The notes: a model not told the origin generated them from the sequence alone. Shown: positions 35,128-46,193, numbered from the stretch's first letter. The stretch is DNA of 64,000 bases from an uncultured Tolumonas sp. (GCF_963556105.2 NZ_OY829944.1:1399501-1463500); one strand, 5' to 3'. A program made the numbers and translations.

Positions 35128-35889
35128 TTACCATTTTTTCTTTGGTTGAAACAAAACATCGAGATCGTCTTGTTTTTCCTTTATTTCTTCACGTTCTTTT
35201 TGTGATTCTCTTTCTAATTGGTCGTTAATATCACGCAGAGTTGACTTCATTTCTTCTTCACTGGCAATTAGGTAAGCATCTTTGTCATGAATAACACTCA
35301 ATGCATTAATTCCTTTGGTCAATAATTGTTTTGCTGTACCCATTTGACGCTGAATGCGAGCATCCATAGCTTTTTGCAGTAAATTGGCAAGATTGATTTT
35401 TAGTAACATTAATTCCAAGCGACGATCTTCTACTGAAAATGACTGTGGATCAATTTTGCCTTTATTGTGTTCCATTCGGACAATAGCCCGTAATTTTTTA
35501 GTGGTTTGCAGCATTTGTATCGCTTGCCGATCAGAGTCAGGGGAGCGGAAGTGGCTGTCTTCTCCCTTATAGTGTTCATTGACATATTTGATCTGGTTTT
35601 TTACATCTTCAATTCGCTGGTTTATTGCCGGAACGTTCGGCGTAGTATTTTGAATGGTACGCAGTGCATCTAATAATCGATTTTGTAATAACATAACCAA
35701 AGTTTTGCTGTAAGACAGTCTGTTTACATTGAGTAAAATGTCTTCAGCTTCCTCAATGATTACCTTTTGTCGGGCTATAACAGCTCGTCTATCAATTTCT
35801 TGTTGCTGTTTATGCTGTTGGAAGATGTTGTAAGCAATCGTAAGAAATAACAAGGCGCCGATTGCGAGTAAAACCAGAGTTAAAACCAT
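35128..35889 (-). CDS. Membrane-anchored coiled-coil protein, unknown
   Basis: 253 residues: one N-terminal transmembrane helix (about 2-22), then a long helical, charged cytoplasmic part with heptad-like patterns (about 25-110 and 140-235). The end is Lys-rich (FQPKKKW). I recognise no catalytic motif. Similar proteins sit beside cysB in related gammaproteobacteria, but their role is not known to me. It is divergent from cysB. Confidence 0.65.
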   Translation of the reverse strand: MVLTLVLLAIGALLFLTIAYNIFQQHKQQQEIDRRAVIARQKVIIEEAEDILLNVNRLSYSKTLVMLLQNRLLDALRTIQNTTPNVPAINQRIEDVKNQIKYVNEHYKGEDSHFRSPDSDRQAIQMLQTTKKLRAIVRMEHNKGKIDPQSFSVEDRRLELMLLKINLANLLQKAMDARIQRQMGTAKQLLTKGINALSVIHDKDAYLIASEEEMKSTLRDINDQLERESQKEREEIKEKQDDLDVLFQPKKKW

Positions 35890-36061
35890 GCTGGCTCCAT
35901 CAGAATTTGTGAATGCTGAAAATTGTCGTCATACATTTCATTCTACTGTCAAAATTAATCATCGGCATGGTTGATATAGCAATATCATCTTTTTTATGCA
36001 GAAAAATGATCTGAATTGAGATGTATTGCATTTTTATCGTAGTCTGTAGACGAAGTTATGA

Positions 36062-37081
<1,020 letters not shown>

Positions 37082-37094
37082 TTGGTGGGCAAAC

Positions 37095-37120
37095 AAAAAG
37101 CCGCATAATGCGGCTTTTTA
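37095..37120. terminator. Terminator between cysB and the yqhD-like gene
   Basis: An 11-bp stem (aaaaagccgca, tgcggcttttt) with a 3-nt loop. A/T runs on both sides make it usable for both convergent genes. Confidence 0.85.
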
Positions 37121-37133
37121 CAATGAGTTAGCC

Positions 37134-38366
37134 TTATAAAGCTTTACGTAAAATTTCCTCACAAATATCGAGTGTCACAGTACCGTGTTCACCAATACCA
37201 GTCATACCGTGTTTCAATAATGTCGCTGCAATATCAGGAATTTGTTCTTCCTTGATATTATAAGCAGACAGATGAGTGGCAAAACCGAGCGATTCAAAAA
37301 AGGCGATTGTCTTATCAATAGCTTGTTGAATGACTAAGTCTTCATTCTTACCTTGAATGCCCCAAACGCGTTTGGCGTATTGTATTAGTTTGGCTTTTTT
37401 CTCTTCTTTTCGAACCGCCATAGTTCCAGGAAGAACAATTGCTAATGTTTCTGCATGGGCCAGACCAAATAATGCAGTTAATTCGTGCCCAATAGCGTGT
37501 GAGCTCCAGTCTTGAGGAACCCCAGATCCTATCAAGCCATTAAGTGCCATGGTGGCACACCACATCAGATTGGCTCGGCTGTCGTAATCATCCGGCTGTT
37601 GGTAGCTTTTTATTCCGTCATCCAACAGCGTTAGCATGATGCTTTCGGCAAAGCGATCTTGCAGATTTGCATTAACTGGGTAGGTTAAATATTGTTCAAT
37701 TACATGGCAAAATGCGTCGACAATACCGTTGGCGATTTGTAATTTTGGCAGTGAAAAGGTAGTTACTGGGTCAAGAACTGCAAATTGTGGAAATACTTGA
37801 TCGTTTGAAAATGCGAGTTTTTCTTTCGCAATCTGACTGTGCATGGACAGCGCACCGGCGTTGCCTTGTGAACCACTCGCGGAAGGTAACGATATTTGAC
37901 GATTTTTACGACTAATTACGGCATGTTGGTTCATCTCGGAACCTGTTGCTGGTAGGGTTAAGATGCAGCCAAATGGAATTACATTTCTAATGCCTTTTCC
38001 TTTGTTATGCAGAATTTCCCAAGGGTCGCCTAATTCCCAGCAAGCTGCGGCAGCAATAAATTTGGTGCCATCAATTACTGAACCACCGCCAATTGCCAGT
38101 AAAAAATTGATGCGTTCTTTTTTTACAACCGCAACAGCCTGCATCAAAGTTTCATAATCTGGGTTTGGTTCAATGCCGCCAAATTCAGTAATGTTACGCC
38201 CGGCTAATGCGCGTTTGGCGAGATCCATCGTGCCATTGGCAATAATACTGCCGCCGCCGTAGACGATTAAAATTCGGGCATCGGATGGGATTTCGTGACT
38301 GATTTTGGCGATTTGACCTTTCCCAAATAACACTTTGGTTGGATTTTGATATTCAAAATTCAGCAT
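37134..38366 (-). CDS. yqhD: Iron-dependent alcohol dehydrogenase/aldehyde reductase, YqhD-like
   Basis: 410 residues of the group III iron alcohol dehydrogenases. It has AIGGGSVIDGTKF for NADPH, metal ligands in DAFCHVIEQ (Asp, His) and HAIGHELTALFGLAHAET (two His), and GGIEPNP as in YqhD, which detoxifies aldehydes with NADPH. It is about 23 residues longer than E. coli YqhD. The extra part follows ATGSEMNQHAVISRK and contains SASGSQGNAGALS, which looks like a second, diverged copy of the same segment. The insertion may alter the active-site entrance. Confidence 0.88.
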   Translation of the reverse strand: MLNFEYQNPTKVLFGKGQIAKISHEIPSDARILIVYGGGSIIANGTMDLAKRALAGRNITEFGGIEPNPDYETLMQAVAVVKKERINFLLAIGGGSVIDGTKFIAAAACWELGDPWEILHNKGKGIRNVIPFGCILTLPATGSEMNQHAVISRKNRQISLPSASGSQGNAGALSMHSQIAKEKLAFSNDQVFPQFAVLDPVTTFSLPKLQIANGIVDAFCHVIEQYLTYPVNANLQDRFAESIMLTLLDDGIKSYQQPDDYDSRANLMWCATMALNGLIGSGVPQDWSSHAIGHELTALFGLAHAETLAIVLPGTMAVRKEEKKAKLIQYAKRVWGIQGKNEDLVIQQAIDKTIAFFESLGFATHLSAYNIKEEQIPDIAATLLKHGMTGIGEHGTVTLDICEEILRKAL

Positions 38367-38613
38367 ATGGCCACCTCGGTAAATTTACATAATTAATATA
38401 GTTTCTTAGTATCTACAGTAACACTAACAGGTTCAGATGACTTAAGTTTTAGAAGTGCAGGAAGAAAATGAATTCCACTTCACAAAATCACTATATTATT
38501 GTTTTATCGAGGCTGATGGGTTTGAATAATCAAAAATAACCTTATATTTTCAGATGAATTGTTAATGGAAATAGTTGGAGCGTAGTAGTAATCGGAAGAT
38601 GATGTCAGTTATT

Positions 38614-38689
38614 GCCGATATAGCTCAGTTGGTAGAGCAGCGCACTCGTAACGCGAAGGTCGCAGGTTCGACTCCTGTTATCGGCACCA
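38614..38689 (+). tRNA. thrW: tRNA-Thr (anticodon CGU)
   Basis: 76 nt including the encoded CCA. The acceptor stem gccgata/tatcggc pairs perfectly, the D-loop has agctcagttggtagagc, the anticodon cgt is at 38647-38649 and the T-arm has ggttcgactcc. No integrase or repeat lies beside it, so it is not serving as an island site here. Confidence 0.95.
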
Positions 38690-38736
38690 GCGAATTTAAA
38701 CTTATGTTGTTTTTTTATCAGCAAACGCTTATGTGG

Positions 38737-39150
38737 TTAATCTGTAATACGCCCACGTAATTCTTTTATCTTGCCTCTTTGTGTTTTGTTATCCATGCGT
38801 CGGCGCTGTGAGCTACGGGTTGCTTTGGTAGGTAGTCTTGCTTTCTGCACTACAGCGACACTTTTTATCAACTCTTGCAGGCGCAGTAGCGCATCATCCT
38901 TGTTTTGTTCTTGTGTCCGGAATTGCTGCGCTTTAATCATGATCACGCCATCTTTGCTGATCCGTTGATCACGTAGTTCTAACAACCGTTGCTTATAAAA
39001 TTCAGGCAGTGACGAAGCGTTAATAGCAAAACGCAGGTGAATGGCAGAGGACACTTTATTGACGTTTTGCCCGCCAGCGCCTTGTGCTCTGACAGCAGAA
39101 AGTTCAATTTCATCGTCAGGGATGGCAACATAGTTCGATATTTCCAGCAC
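38737..39150 (-). CDS. arfB: Alternative ribosome-rescue factor ArfB (peptidyl-tRNA hydrolase)
   Basis: 137 residues with the catalytic GGQ (AQGAGGQNVNKVSSA, near residue 27) and a basic C-terminal tail (KATRSSQRRRMDNKTQRGKIKELRG) that enters the mRNA channel of stalled ribosomes. It frees nascent chains on non-stop ribosomes. The length is that of YaeJ/ArfB, not of a full release factor. Confidence 0.93.
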   Translation of the reverse strand: MLEISNYVAIPDDEIELSAVRAQGAGGQNVNKVSSAIHLRFAINASSLPEFYKQRLLELRDQRISKDGVIMIKAQQFRTQEQNKDDALLRLQELIKSVAVVQKARLPTKATRSSQRRRMDNKTQRGKIKELRGRITD

Positions 39151-39213
39151 TAACGGCGTGTCCTTAATCTAAAAGAATTTTGCTGACGAGATCTGAAAGT
39201 GTTTTTTCACTTG

Positions 39214-39543
39214 TTAAATGCATTTAGCGGGTTTAGGTAAACCAGCAATTTTGGTGGCCTGTTTAGCGGGGCCTTCAGGGAACAGACGATATAGATAGCG
39301 GCTATTTCCTTTATCTTCTCCCAGTTTCAGCGCCATCGCTTTCACTAGTGCGCGAATGGCCGGGGAAGTCTTATATTCTGTATAAAAATCGCGAACAAAG
39401 TGGATGACTTCCCAGTGAGCATCGCTCAATGAGATCTGTTCACCTGCCGCAATTAATTCGGCTAATTCGGGTGTCCAGTCACTGATGTTTTTCAGGTAAC
39501 CATGAGTGTCAGTCTCAATTTCTTTGTTGCCAATGACCAGCAT
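39214..39543 (-). CDS. tusE: Sulfur-relay protein TusE (DsrC family)
   Basis: 109 residues. The DsrC fold is shown by [23 protein letters not shown] and [24 protein letters not shown], and the conserved penultimate Cys C108 is the persulfide carrier. TusE passes sulfur from TusBCD to MnmA for 2-thiolation of tRNA wobble uridine. It follows yccS with no gap. Confidence 0.92.
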   Translation of the reverse strand: MLVIGNKEIETDTHGYLKNISDWTPELAELIAAGEQISLSDAHWEVIHFVRDFYTEYKTSPAIRALVKAMALKLGEDKGNSRYLYRLFPEGPAKQATKIAGLPKPAKCI

Positions 39544-41721
39544 TTATCTACTCCAAAAACGTGATTGATCTGAGCCATGACTTTGGATCAACGGCCTTAG
39601 CAATCGGGATAGTTTTAAAATTTCGCCGGTCATAATACCGATAAGATTCATTTCTTGCTGAATTAATCCTGCGCGCTGATCTGTACAGGCTTCTCCATCT
39701 GAGGAAGGTAGGCTTGATAACGAAGATAACTCGATTGGCGCATCGTTATTTTTGCCTGATAGGGCGGTGACTGACTCCTCAAGCGCCTGAAACAGAAACT
39801 CGGCATAGCGAATTAGTTGTGGTTCGAACAATGAGCCGTGCAGTTCCTGATGTACTCCGAGCGCGGAAACGTAAGAGAGTAGGCTGTGGTTTCGATATAT
39901 GAGTGCCGCACATAATTTAGTGTAACGGCGTTGTTGTTTCGGGTCGGTCTGCATATTGACCCACGCTTGAGCCAGCGCACTATCGGCATGATGTGCGGCG
40001 ATACGTTTTTGGTTAAAGGACGAATCCTGATTCGAAGTTTGTAATGCAGAAACGATCGCTTTCATATATTCGGAATTACACTGTGTTGCTTTGGCTAACA
40101 ACTCGGGTATCCGTTGAAATTGCCATTCAGGCCACAGTAAGGTCACTGCGCCAAAAGAGAGAATGCTACCGAGTAACGTATCAACAAAGCGCGGCAATAT
40201 AATGCTTTTTTCTTCTACGCCGAGCAGACCAAATGCGGTCATGGCATATAAGGTAATAAATATGACCGCCAGGCTGTAATTACTTCTTAGTTGTGCAAAA
40301 AACAATATTGCAGCGATGGCCATCAAAATGAGTTGTATGCCTGGTGTTGGTGAAAACCAGAGTAAGGGGAGGCTTAATAGTAGGCCACTACAGGTGCCAG
40401 CAATACGTTGGAATAGGCGGCGACGTGTTGCTGTATAGCTAGACTGACACACGAATAAACAGGTCAATAGCACCCAAAAACCTTGTTTAATATCGAATAA
40501 AGCGAGTAAACCATAACCTGTTACTAAACAGAGGCTCATGCGGCAAGCATGCCGAAACAGCGGTGATTTGAAACTTAAATGTGACCAGAATTGCTGTACG
40601 GCTGAGATGGCATCTGACTTGACATTAGTCTTATGACTTTTATTTTGCAGTTGTACAGATGCATTGATTGTTTCATCAGCATGATCTAACAGCGTCACTA
40701 TTTCTTGCAGATTCTTTTGTAAAAAGCGCAAGGCATTAACTGTTGAAGCTGAGAAAGGCGTCTTTTCATGGCTGAACTGTAATTGATCGCCGAGTGCTTG
40801 CATACCCCAAAGCAGGCCGGGGGACACCTCATAGCGATTATTCATCAATGTGGCATAGCCTAGTTGCTGAACCGCACTACCTAACTGTCGCAGTTGTTCT
40901 CTGAACCCATCCAGTAAACGATTGCTATGCACGTCTTCTTTCAGACGGTTATAAAGATAATGGCTAGAGGTGATCCGTTCATGGATTTGTTCATTAATTG
41001 CCTGAAGTGCAATCAGTTGTTGTAGTTCTTGATCTGGATGCTCGGTGCGGCGGGCAATCATTTCCTGACATAAATTAATTGAAGCCATACAATCGACATT
41101 TAATATGGCCAATTTTTGGTGGATTGATGGCTGTTCATCGGCACTACTTGGGAATAACCAGGCTTTTTGTGTGCAATAGCGAGCCAGCGAAAAACAAGTC
41201 TGGGCTAGTTGTTCCCGCAATGGTTTGTTGGGTGTAGCTCGCAGCCAACACAAAGAAATAAAACCGTACCATAATGCGCCAGTGCATAACCAAACTGGTT
41301 GGAACCAAATCGTAGGCGCTTGTGCTGCGCCCATCATCGAATATACCGCAACCAATAAACTACCAAAACTGATGCTGCTATAGCGCTTGCCTAAGCCGCC
41401 TAACATGATAAAAAACCAGGTTGAAGAGAATAGTCCGGCAGCAAATAACCATGGATATGGAAACAGTAGCTGTACTGATAGCGTTGCAATCCAGAAACAA
41501 GTCAATGTTAGTAACAGTGACTTTATCCGTCCGGAAAGAGAATCGTCGGGTTCGGCGATGGCTCCGGCAACAATACCGAGCGACATTGCTACCGTCTCAT
41601 GGATCATTCCAAAATAAAGACCCGGTAATAATATGACAGCTAGGGCACATGATACTTTTAAGGCGAAAAAGACGTGTGTATCAGTAATAAAACGCTGCAA
41701 AAATCGACTGAAGGCAAGCAT
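39544..41721 (-). CDS. yccS: YccS-family inner-membrane protein (FUSC domain)
   Basis: 725 residues from the ATG at 41721, near the usual YccS length (about 720); the frame is open 17 codons further. Two clusters of about six membrane helices (about 20-170 and 380-510) flank a cytoplasmic helical domain, with a C-terminal cytoplasmic part, as in fusaric-acid-resistance-like transporters. Function is unproven. The gene directly precedes tusE (stop 39544, tusE start 39543), so they share a transcript. Confidence 0.88.
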   Translation of the reverse strand: MLAFSRFLQRFITDTHVFFALKVSCALAVILLPGLYFGMIHETVAMSLGIVAGAIAEPDDSLSGRIKSLLLTLTCFWIATLSVQLLFPYPWLFAAGLFSSTWFFIMLGGLGKRYSSISFGSLLVAVYSMMGAAQAPTIWFQPVWLCTGALWYGFISLCWLRATPNKPLREQLAQTCFSLARYCTQKAWLFPSSADEQPSIHQKLAILNVDCMASINLCQEMIARRTEHPDQELQQLIALQAINEQIHERITSSHYLYNRLKEDVHSNRLLDGFREQLRQLGSAVQQLGYATLMNNRYEVSPGLLWGMQALGDQLQFSHEKTPFSASTVNALRFLQKNLQEIVTLLDHADETINASVQLQNKSHKTNVKSDAISAVQQFWSHLSFKSPLFRHACRMSLCLVTGYGLLALFDIKQGFWVLLTCLFVCQSSYTATRRRLFQRIAGTCSGLLLSLPLLWFSPTPGIQLILMAIAAILFFAQLRSNYSLAVIFITLYAMTAFGLLGVEEKSIILPRFVDTLLGSILSFGAVTLLWPEWQFQRIPELLAKATQCNSEYMKAIVSALQTSNQDSSFNQKRIAAHHADSALAQAWVNMQTDPKQQRRYTKLCAALIYRNHSLLSYVSALGVHQELHGSLFEPQLIRYAEFLFQALEESVTALSGKNNDAPIELSSLSSLPSSDGEACTDQRAGLIQQEMNLIGIMTGEILKLSRLLRPLIQSHGSDQSRFWSR

Positions 41722-41901
41722 GCTATGAGTTAACCATAAAACAAGTATGTGATTTATAATAAACAAAACCACGCTAAGGGCAAAACAAACAGTATGGTAT
41801 GAGCTTAACGAATGATTTAGCTCAAGATGTGCTCATTTAGTCAGGTTCCGAGAGCATTCATGTTTACAACTAAAATGCGCTTTAGTATATTTGCGGCCTT
41901 C

Positions 41902-41992
41902 GGAAGGATGGCAGAGTGGTTAAATGCACCGGTCTTGAAAACCGGCAAGGGTTTGTAGCCCTTCTAGGGTTCGAATCCCTATCCTTCCGCCA
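41902..41992 (+). tRNA. serT: tRNA-Ser (anticodon UGA)
   Basis: 91 nt with the encoded CCA and the long variable arm of a class II tRNA (caagggtttgtagcccttct). Acceptor ggaaggat/atccttcc; anticodon tga in the loop cttgaaa; T-arm ggttcgaatcc. Confidence 0.95.
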
Positions 41993-42019
41993 AATTCAAA
42001 TGCTTCCATTGAAGCACAG

Positions 42020-42054
42020 AAACCCGCAAGGCATTAGCTTTAGCGGGTTTTTTG
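42020..42054 (+). terminator. Terminator after tRNA-Ser
   Basis: A 7-bp stem (aacccgc, gcgggtt) with a 15-nt loop and a T6 run, 28 bases past the tRNA. Confidence 0.8.
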
Positions 42055-42141
42055 TTGCCTATAACATGCCATATTAATGTCTATGAATGCTTAGGTCTTT
42101 CGGCGTCCATTAGGTAAATAGCTTCAAAGGTTGTGTTACAT

Positions 42142-42255
42142 ATGAATACCAGTAAAAATAAATTATTAATCTGCGGTGCGACAACCCAGGCTGGTCCATT
42201 ATTAATTCATCAGTTATCTAATTACGCTAAAATAATTTGGTGTCTTCACCTATAA
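42142..42255 (+). pseudogene. N-terminal remnant of a Rossmann-fold oxidoreductase
   Basis: 37 codons, MNTSKNKLLICGATTQAGPL…, show the first strand, the glycine-type nucleotide loop (CGATTQAGP) and the first helix of an NAD(P)-dependent reductase, then stop after one more strand. Nothing further of the protein follows. It is either a decayed gene or a chance similarity. Confidence 0.35.
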
Positions 42256-42271
42256 AGTAAAGAGGTGACGT

Positions 42272-42652
42272 ATGCGTGTTTTAATCAACGGATATGAACT
42301 TAAAACGCTCGATCTGTGGGATGACGGTCGTGATGTGTCAGTTGATTTTTTGCAGAAACATCACGCTATTTCGAATGAAGGAAAGCTAGGCGCGTTTACA
42401 TGGGTAGCAAGTAAACAGGTATTCGAATGCACACATGATGCTTATATTTATTGGTACGATATTTTTGAAAACCAAAAATATTTAATGCGTCATATTGAGT
42501 TATTTAGTCGTGTTTGTGGTAACGATGTTGTTGAATTGGTTCTGAAAAAAGCAAGAGAGAACCGAACAGATAGTAATCTATCTGAGGCTATTAAATCTGA
42601 CATAATAGCTTTAGAAAAGGCTTTCATTCGTGTGCCAAACATAACGATTTAG
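42272..42652 (+). CDS. Hypothetical protein, 126 residues
   Basis: Starts at an ATG with GAGGTGAC upstream. Soluble, with aromatic-rich FTWVASKQVFECTHDAYIYWYDIFENQKYL in the middle and a helical, charged end. I recognise no family. The next gene begins 38 bases on and may be co-transcribed. Confidence 0.55.
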   Translation: MRVLINGYELKTLDLWDDGRDVSVDFLQKHHAISNEGKLGAFTWVASKQVFECTHDAYIYWYDIFENQKYLMRHIELFSRVCGNDVVELVLKKARENRTDSNLSEAIKSDIIALEKAFIRVPNITI

Positions 42653-42690
42653 CAATCGTATATTTGATAAACCAAGTAAAAGAGACGTAT

Positions 42691-42930
42691 ATGACATCCA
42701 GACAGATTTGTATCTTCATTGGTGGTCCATTCGATGGCGAGGCCATCGCTGTACCACTTGAGAGTAATACCATTAAGGCAAAAGATCAAAAACGACCGGA
42801 TAAAAATATTCAATACCAGCGAACAACATTAATTGTTAACGATAAACCGTTTTCTGTATTTACTCTGCCAGACGTCACTGAACTGCAGATTGAAAAAGTT
42901 AAAAAACGCTGGAGTGTCTATTTTCAGTAA
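42691..42930 (+). CDS. Hypothetical protein, 79 residues
   Basis: From the ATG at 42691 (AAGAGACG upstream). It begins MTSRQICIFIGGPFDGEAIAVP, a pattern common in small unannotated proteins that open with a GGPxDG turn, and is beta-rich with no signal or membrane helix. No function is recognised. Confidence 0.55.
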   Translation: MTSRQICIFIGGPFDGEAIAVPLESNTIKAKDQKRPDKNIQYQRTTLIVNDKPFSVFTLPDVTELQIEKVKKRWSVYFQ

Positions 42931-43052
42931 GTGAATGAACTCATCCCTAATGGGTATTTATTTCGATATTTCCCAAAAATATCGGAAAAATTTCCATCAA
43001 ACCAATGATTTTAATCTTTCAGTCGCCAAATATGGACGGTGGATTCGCGAGT

Positions 43053-43403
43053 ATGTATTACATCATCTTTAAGTATCTAGTTACGTCTGGTCTGATTGTT
43101 CTAATCTCTGAGCTTGCAAAGAAAAGCGATAAAGTTGGTGCGTTGGTTGCTTCTTTACCATTAATAACCATTCTGACTTTGATCTGGTTGTTTATTGAAG
43201 GACAACCAGATACCAAAATAAGCAATCATGCGTATTACACTTTCTGGTATGTCATTCCAACATTACCAATGTTTATAACCTTTCCATATTTATTGCCACG
43301 CTTTGGATTTGTCATTACCTTGCTAATTTCAATTGTTATTACATTAGCCTGTTTCGTCGTTTTTGCTGCTGTTGTGAAGCGGTTTGGTATTTATTTAATG
43401 TGA
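43053..43403 (+). CDS. DUF3147-like small membrane protein
   Basis: 116 residues from the ATG at 43053; the frame is open 16 codons upstream without support. Four hydrophobic segments, with GALVASLPLITILTLIWLFIEGQ and LPMFITFPYLLPRFGF typical of DUF3147 inner-membrane proteins. Function unknown. Confidence 0.7.
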   Translation: MYYIIFKYLVTSGLIVLISELAKKSDKVGALVASLPLITILTLIWLFIEGQPDTKISNHAYYTFWYVIPTLPMFITFPYLLPRFGFVITLLISIVITLACFVVFAAVVKRFGIYLM

Positions 43404-43845
43404 AACATGCGTAGAGGCTCCATCTTCGTCAAAAATATCTGCAACATTACTATTTATATCTATAAAACCATCACTCATATCACTAATAATTAGATTAAAA
43501 AAAGCCCCAAACAGAAGGCTGCTGGGGCAGAAACGATCAAGGAGCTGGTATGGGATAACAAGTAACTAGCTAAAAGATAGTATGCAATGACAGATAGCGT
43601 AAACATAGCTGCAACATATATCTTCAATTGGTGATCTCTCCGACATTTCGATCTTTTGCTTGATTGTGATGGCACCAATTCAGCGCATTTCAGCACTGTG
43701 AATAAAATATATATTTTTCGCATGTATCTAAAGATCTGCAAAATAAGTAGTGATTCATGTCAGAATTAAGCACTAATTTCATATGGTTATTTGGAGTAAA
43801 GGGCACTCTGTAACTATGATGAACTTACTTATCTGCCGCATATGA
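43404..43845. other. Intergenic region before the PAS gene
   Basis: 442 bases. It holds a minus-strand terminator-like hairpin at 43495-43528 (gcccca/tggggc, then T7 on the minus strand) and an 83-codon minus-strand frame (43490-43741, two hydrophobic stretches) whose last codons lie in that hairpin. The frame is doubtful. Otherwise nothing clear. Confidence 0.35.
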
Positions 43846-43860
43846 ATGGAGTCGTTGATT

Positions 43861-44400
43861 ATGGGTTCGCAGATCATCCCTACGCAGACGGAAGTCAGGC
43901 TTGCTTATGATGAATTAATCATTTCCAAAACAGACCTATCTGGGCGTATTACCTATGCCAATAAGGTTTTTATGCGGATTTCTGATTTTTCAGAAGAGGA
44001 TTTGCTGGGGCAACCGCACAACATTATCCGACATCCTGATATGCCTCGCGGCGTATTCTGGGGGCTGTGGAACACATTAAAACAAGGGCGAGAATTTTTT
44101 GGCTTAGTCAAAAACATGACTGCACACGGTGATTATTACTGGGTGCTGGCTAATGTTCGTCCTGACTTTTTGAATGGGAAAAGTGTGGGTTATTTTTCTG
44201 TGCGAAGAAGTCCGTCTCGAAAATTAATTGAAAAAATTATTCCGATCTATCAACAAATGCTCGCTATGGAACATGGACGATCTGGTGATTCCGCTCAGGT
44301 ATCGTGGCAATGGTTGGAAAAAACATTGGCATCTGAAGATACGAATTACGAGCGCTTTATTCTTAATCTCGTCGAGTCTACTAAGGAGATAAGAGCATGA
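43861..44400 (+). CDS. PAS-domain sensor protein (Aer-like input half)
   Basis: About 179 residues from the ATG at 43861 (GGAG upstream). A single PAS domain of the Aer type: [64 protein letters not shown], followed by a linker helix. In Aer this PAS binds FAD and reports redox state. No transducer domain is attached: the stop overlaps the start of the chemoreceptor gene (ATGA), so the two are made together and may work as a split energy or redox sensor. Confidence 0.8.
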   Translation: MGSQIIPTQTEVRLAYDELIISKTDLSGRITYANKVFMRISDFSEEDLLGQPHNIIRHPDMPRGVFWGLWNTLKQGREFFGLVKNMTAHGDYYWVLANVRPDFLNGKSVGYFSVRRSPSRKLIEKIIPIYQQMLAMEHGRSGDSAQVSWQWLEKTLASEDTNYERFILNLVESTKEIRA

Positions 44401-45887
44401 AGAAAATTCTTTCCCGAACCAGTAGATCGAGCCAGAAAGCTCTATTCATCAGCCAGAAGTTCATGTTGACCTGTGCGCTGTTTGGCGCATCTATCCTAGT
44501 ATTGGTCATTACTTCCCTAAGGGATGTTGGCCCTGATTTTTTCAACATTAGCATTCCGTTGGTTATGTTTCTTTTTATGTATATTGCTTTAAGGGAGCAA
44601 AACCGCCTGATTTCAGCCATGGAACAGATAAATGATGTTCTGATGAAAGCAGGAAATGGTGAAACTCATGTCAGGGTGACACAAACCAAAGGATTAGGTG
44701 AGCTGGGCAAGATAGCTTGGAACCTGAATTCTTTGTTGGATATTTTAGAAGCGAATTTAAAAGACATGGTTTCCTGTTTTGAACATGCAGCAGAAGGTAA
44801 TTACTACCGGCATGCGTTTAATCAGGGGTTACCTGGTGAATTTTGTAAGATCGCTGATAACGTTAATATTTCACTCGACGCTATTCAGGAAGCGACGGAG
44901 CTTTCCCGACAAAGTGGCCTGTTGAATCAATTACATGATCTGAATAACACCAGTTTGCGACAAAATTTATCCGGGAATCAGGAAGATTTGCTGACGCTCA
45001 GTCAGAGAATGGATGAAGTTTTGGATAATGCTCAGTCAGGGCTTGATGCATCAAAAGAAAGTTTGCATACAGCTGAAGTGCTAAGCCAAGATTTAATTGA
45101 TATTAACCAAGAGATCCAGGATACCGGCAGTGTTGCTAAGGTTCTGGCGCAGGAAAGTGCCCGCATTACTGAGACTATTAATATTATCGATGCAATTACT
45201 GCGCAAACAAACCTTTTAGCATTAAATGCAGCTATTGAAGCTGCTCGGGCAGGAGAGGTTGGTCGAGGGTTTGCGGTAGTGGCTGATGAAGTCAGAGCGC
45301 TTGCTGAACGTACTCGTCAGTCAACAGAAGAAATTAACGAAGTAGTTCATAGCCTTACCGCTAAAATCGAAGTAATTGTAAAGAGCGTTTTATCGTTGGG
45401 TGATCGCAGTCAGAGCATCAGTGATAATGTGGCTGGGTTTCGTTATTCCTTCCAGAATGTCGCAGAGGGTGCGAAGAAAAATATTAATAACTTAAGTTAT
45501 GCCAAAGACCTGGCTTTTGCTTCGCTCATAAAATTAGATCACGTCATTTTTATGCAAAGTGGATATCAGGGAATTGAGTCTCGTGGGCAAAGTGATGCAA
45601 TACAGAATGTGGCTATTGATCATACACATTGCCGCTTAGGACAATGGTATGAAAGTGAAGGTAGCGCTTTGTTTGGACAACAAAAAAGCTTCAAGCAAAT
45701 TAATAACCCGCATCGTGCCGTTCATGACAATGTTAAAAAAGCAGTTGAAGCGGCGCGAGGTGATTGGTTACATGACGACGAATTACTTAATGGAATTGTC
45801 GATGCGATAAAATCTGCTGAACATGCCAGTGCGCAGGTAATGAATTTACTAAATAGCATGGTCGAAGAAAAATATGCTCATCAATAA
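44397..45887 (+). CDS. Methyl-accepting chemotaxis protein with C-terminal CZB domain
   Basis: 496 residues: two adjacent N-terminal membrane segments (about 28-65) with no periplasmic sensor, a HAMP-like linker region (about 70-175), then the signalling hairpin with [28 protein letters not shown]. At the end is a chemoreceptor zinc-binding domain (about 375-490: [31 protein letters not shown]). CZB domains bind zinc through His and Cys and respond to zinc or hypochlorous acid. Layout resembles Aer without its PAS, which is supplied by the preceding gene. Confidence 0.88.
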   Translation: MKKILSRTSRSSQKALFISQKFMLTCALFGASILVLVITSLRDVGPDFFNISIPLVMFLFMYIALREQNRLISAMEQINDVLMKAGNGETHVRVTQTKGLGELGKIAWNLNSLLDILEANLKDMVSCFEHAAEGNYYRHAFNQGLPGEFCKIADNVNISLDAIQEATELSRQSGLLNQLHDLNNTSLRQNLSGNQEDLLTLSQRMDEVLDNAQSGLDASKESLHTAEVLSQDLIDINQEIQDTGSVAKVLAQESARITETINIIDAITAQTNLLALNAAIEAARAGEVGRGFAVVADEVRALAERTRQSTEEINEVVHSLTAKIEVIVKSVLSLGDRSQSISDNVAGFRYSFQNVAEGAKKNINNLSYAKDLAFASLIKLDHVIFMQSGYQGIESRGQSDAIQNVAIDHTHCRLGQWYESEGSALFGQQKSFKQINNPHRAVHDNVKKAVEAARGDWLHDDELLNGIVDAIKSAEHASAQVMNLLNSMVEEKYAHQ

Positions 45888-45938
45888 GCTAGGATTTTTA
45901 TTAGTCTGTATGACTTGGTGCTGAATATGGGAAAAGTC

Positions 45939-46193
45939 ATGGTTTATAAGTTTTTTATTTTTGATCCCATGCAAAAACGAACTACGCTCAGCAATGTGTT
46001 TATTACTAAAAGTGCCGGAGGGTGTCTGGATTTACTTGATACCTCCGCGCGAGAAATTGATGACTCAGAACTAAATTCAGATTGCATTTATGTCCCAAGT
46101 TCAGACTGTTATTTTTTGCCAGAGGAGCATGAAGCTTCTACGACACAAAAAATAGACGAGACAGATAATCACGGTTTATTGAGCACAGAATAA
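45939..46193 (+). CDS. Hypothetical small protein
   Basis: 84 residues from the ATG at 45939 (GGGA eight bases upstream); earlier in-frame starts exist. Begins MVYKFFIFDPMQKRTTLSNVFITKSAGGCLDLL with an acidic C-terminal half. No family recognised. It lies 51 bases past the chemoreceptor gene and may share its transcript. Confidence 0.45.
   Translation: MVYKFFIFDPMQKRTTLSNVFITKSAGGCLDLLDTSAREIDDSELNSDCIYVPSSDCYFLPEEHEASTTQKIDETDNHGLLSTE

Noticed and set aside
38614-38689. tRNA-Thr as an island attachment site
   Set aside because: No integrase, no repeat of the tRNA 3' end and only core genes around it.
43490-43741. 83-codon minus-strand frame with two hydrophobic stretches
   Set aside because: Its end lies inside a terminator-like hairpin and no good ribosome-binding site precedes it. 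Kept only as a note in the intergenic entry.
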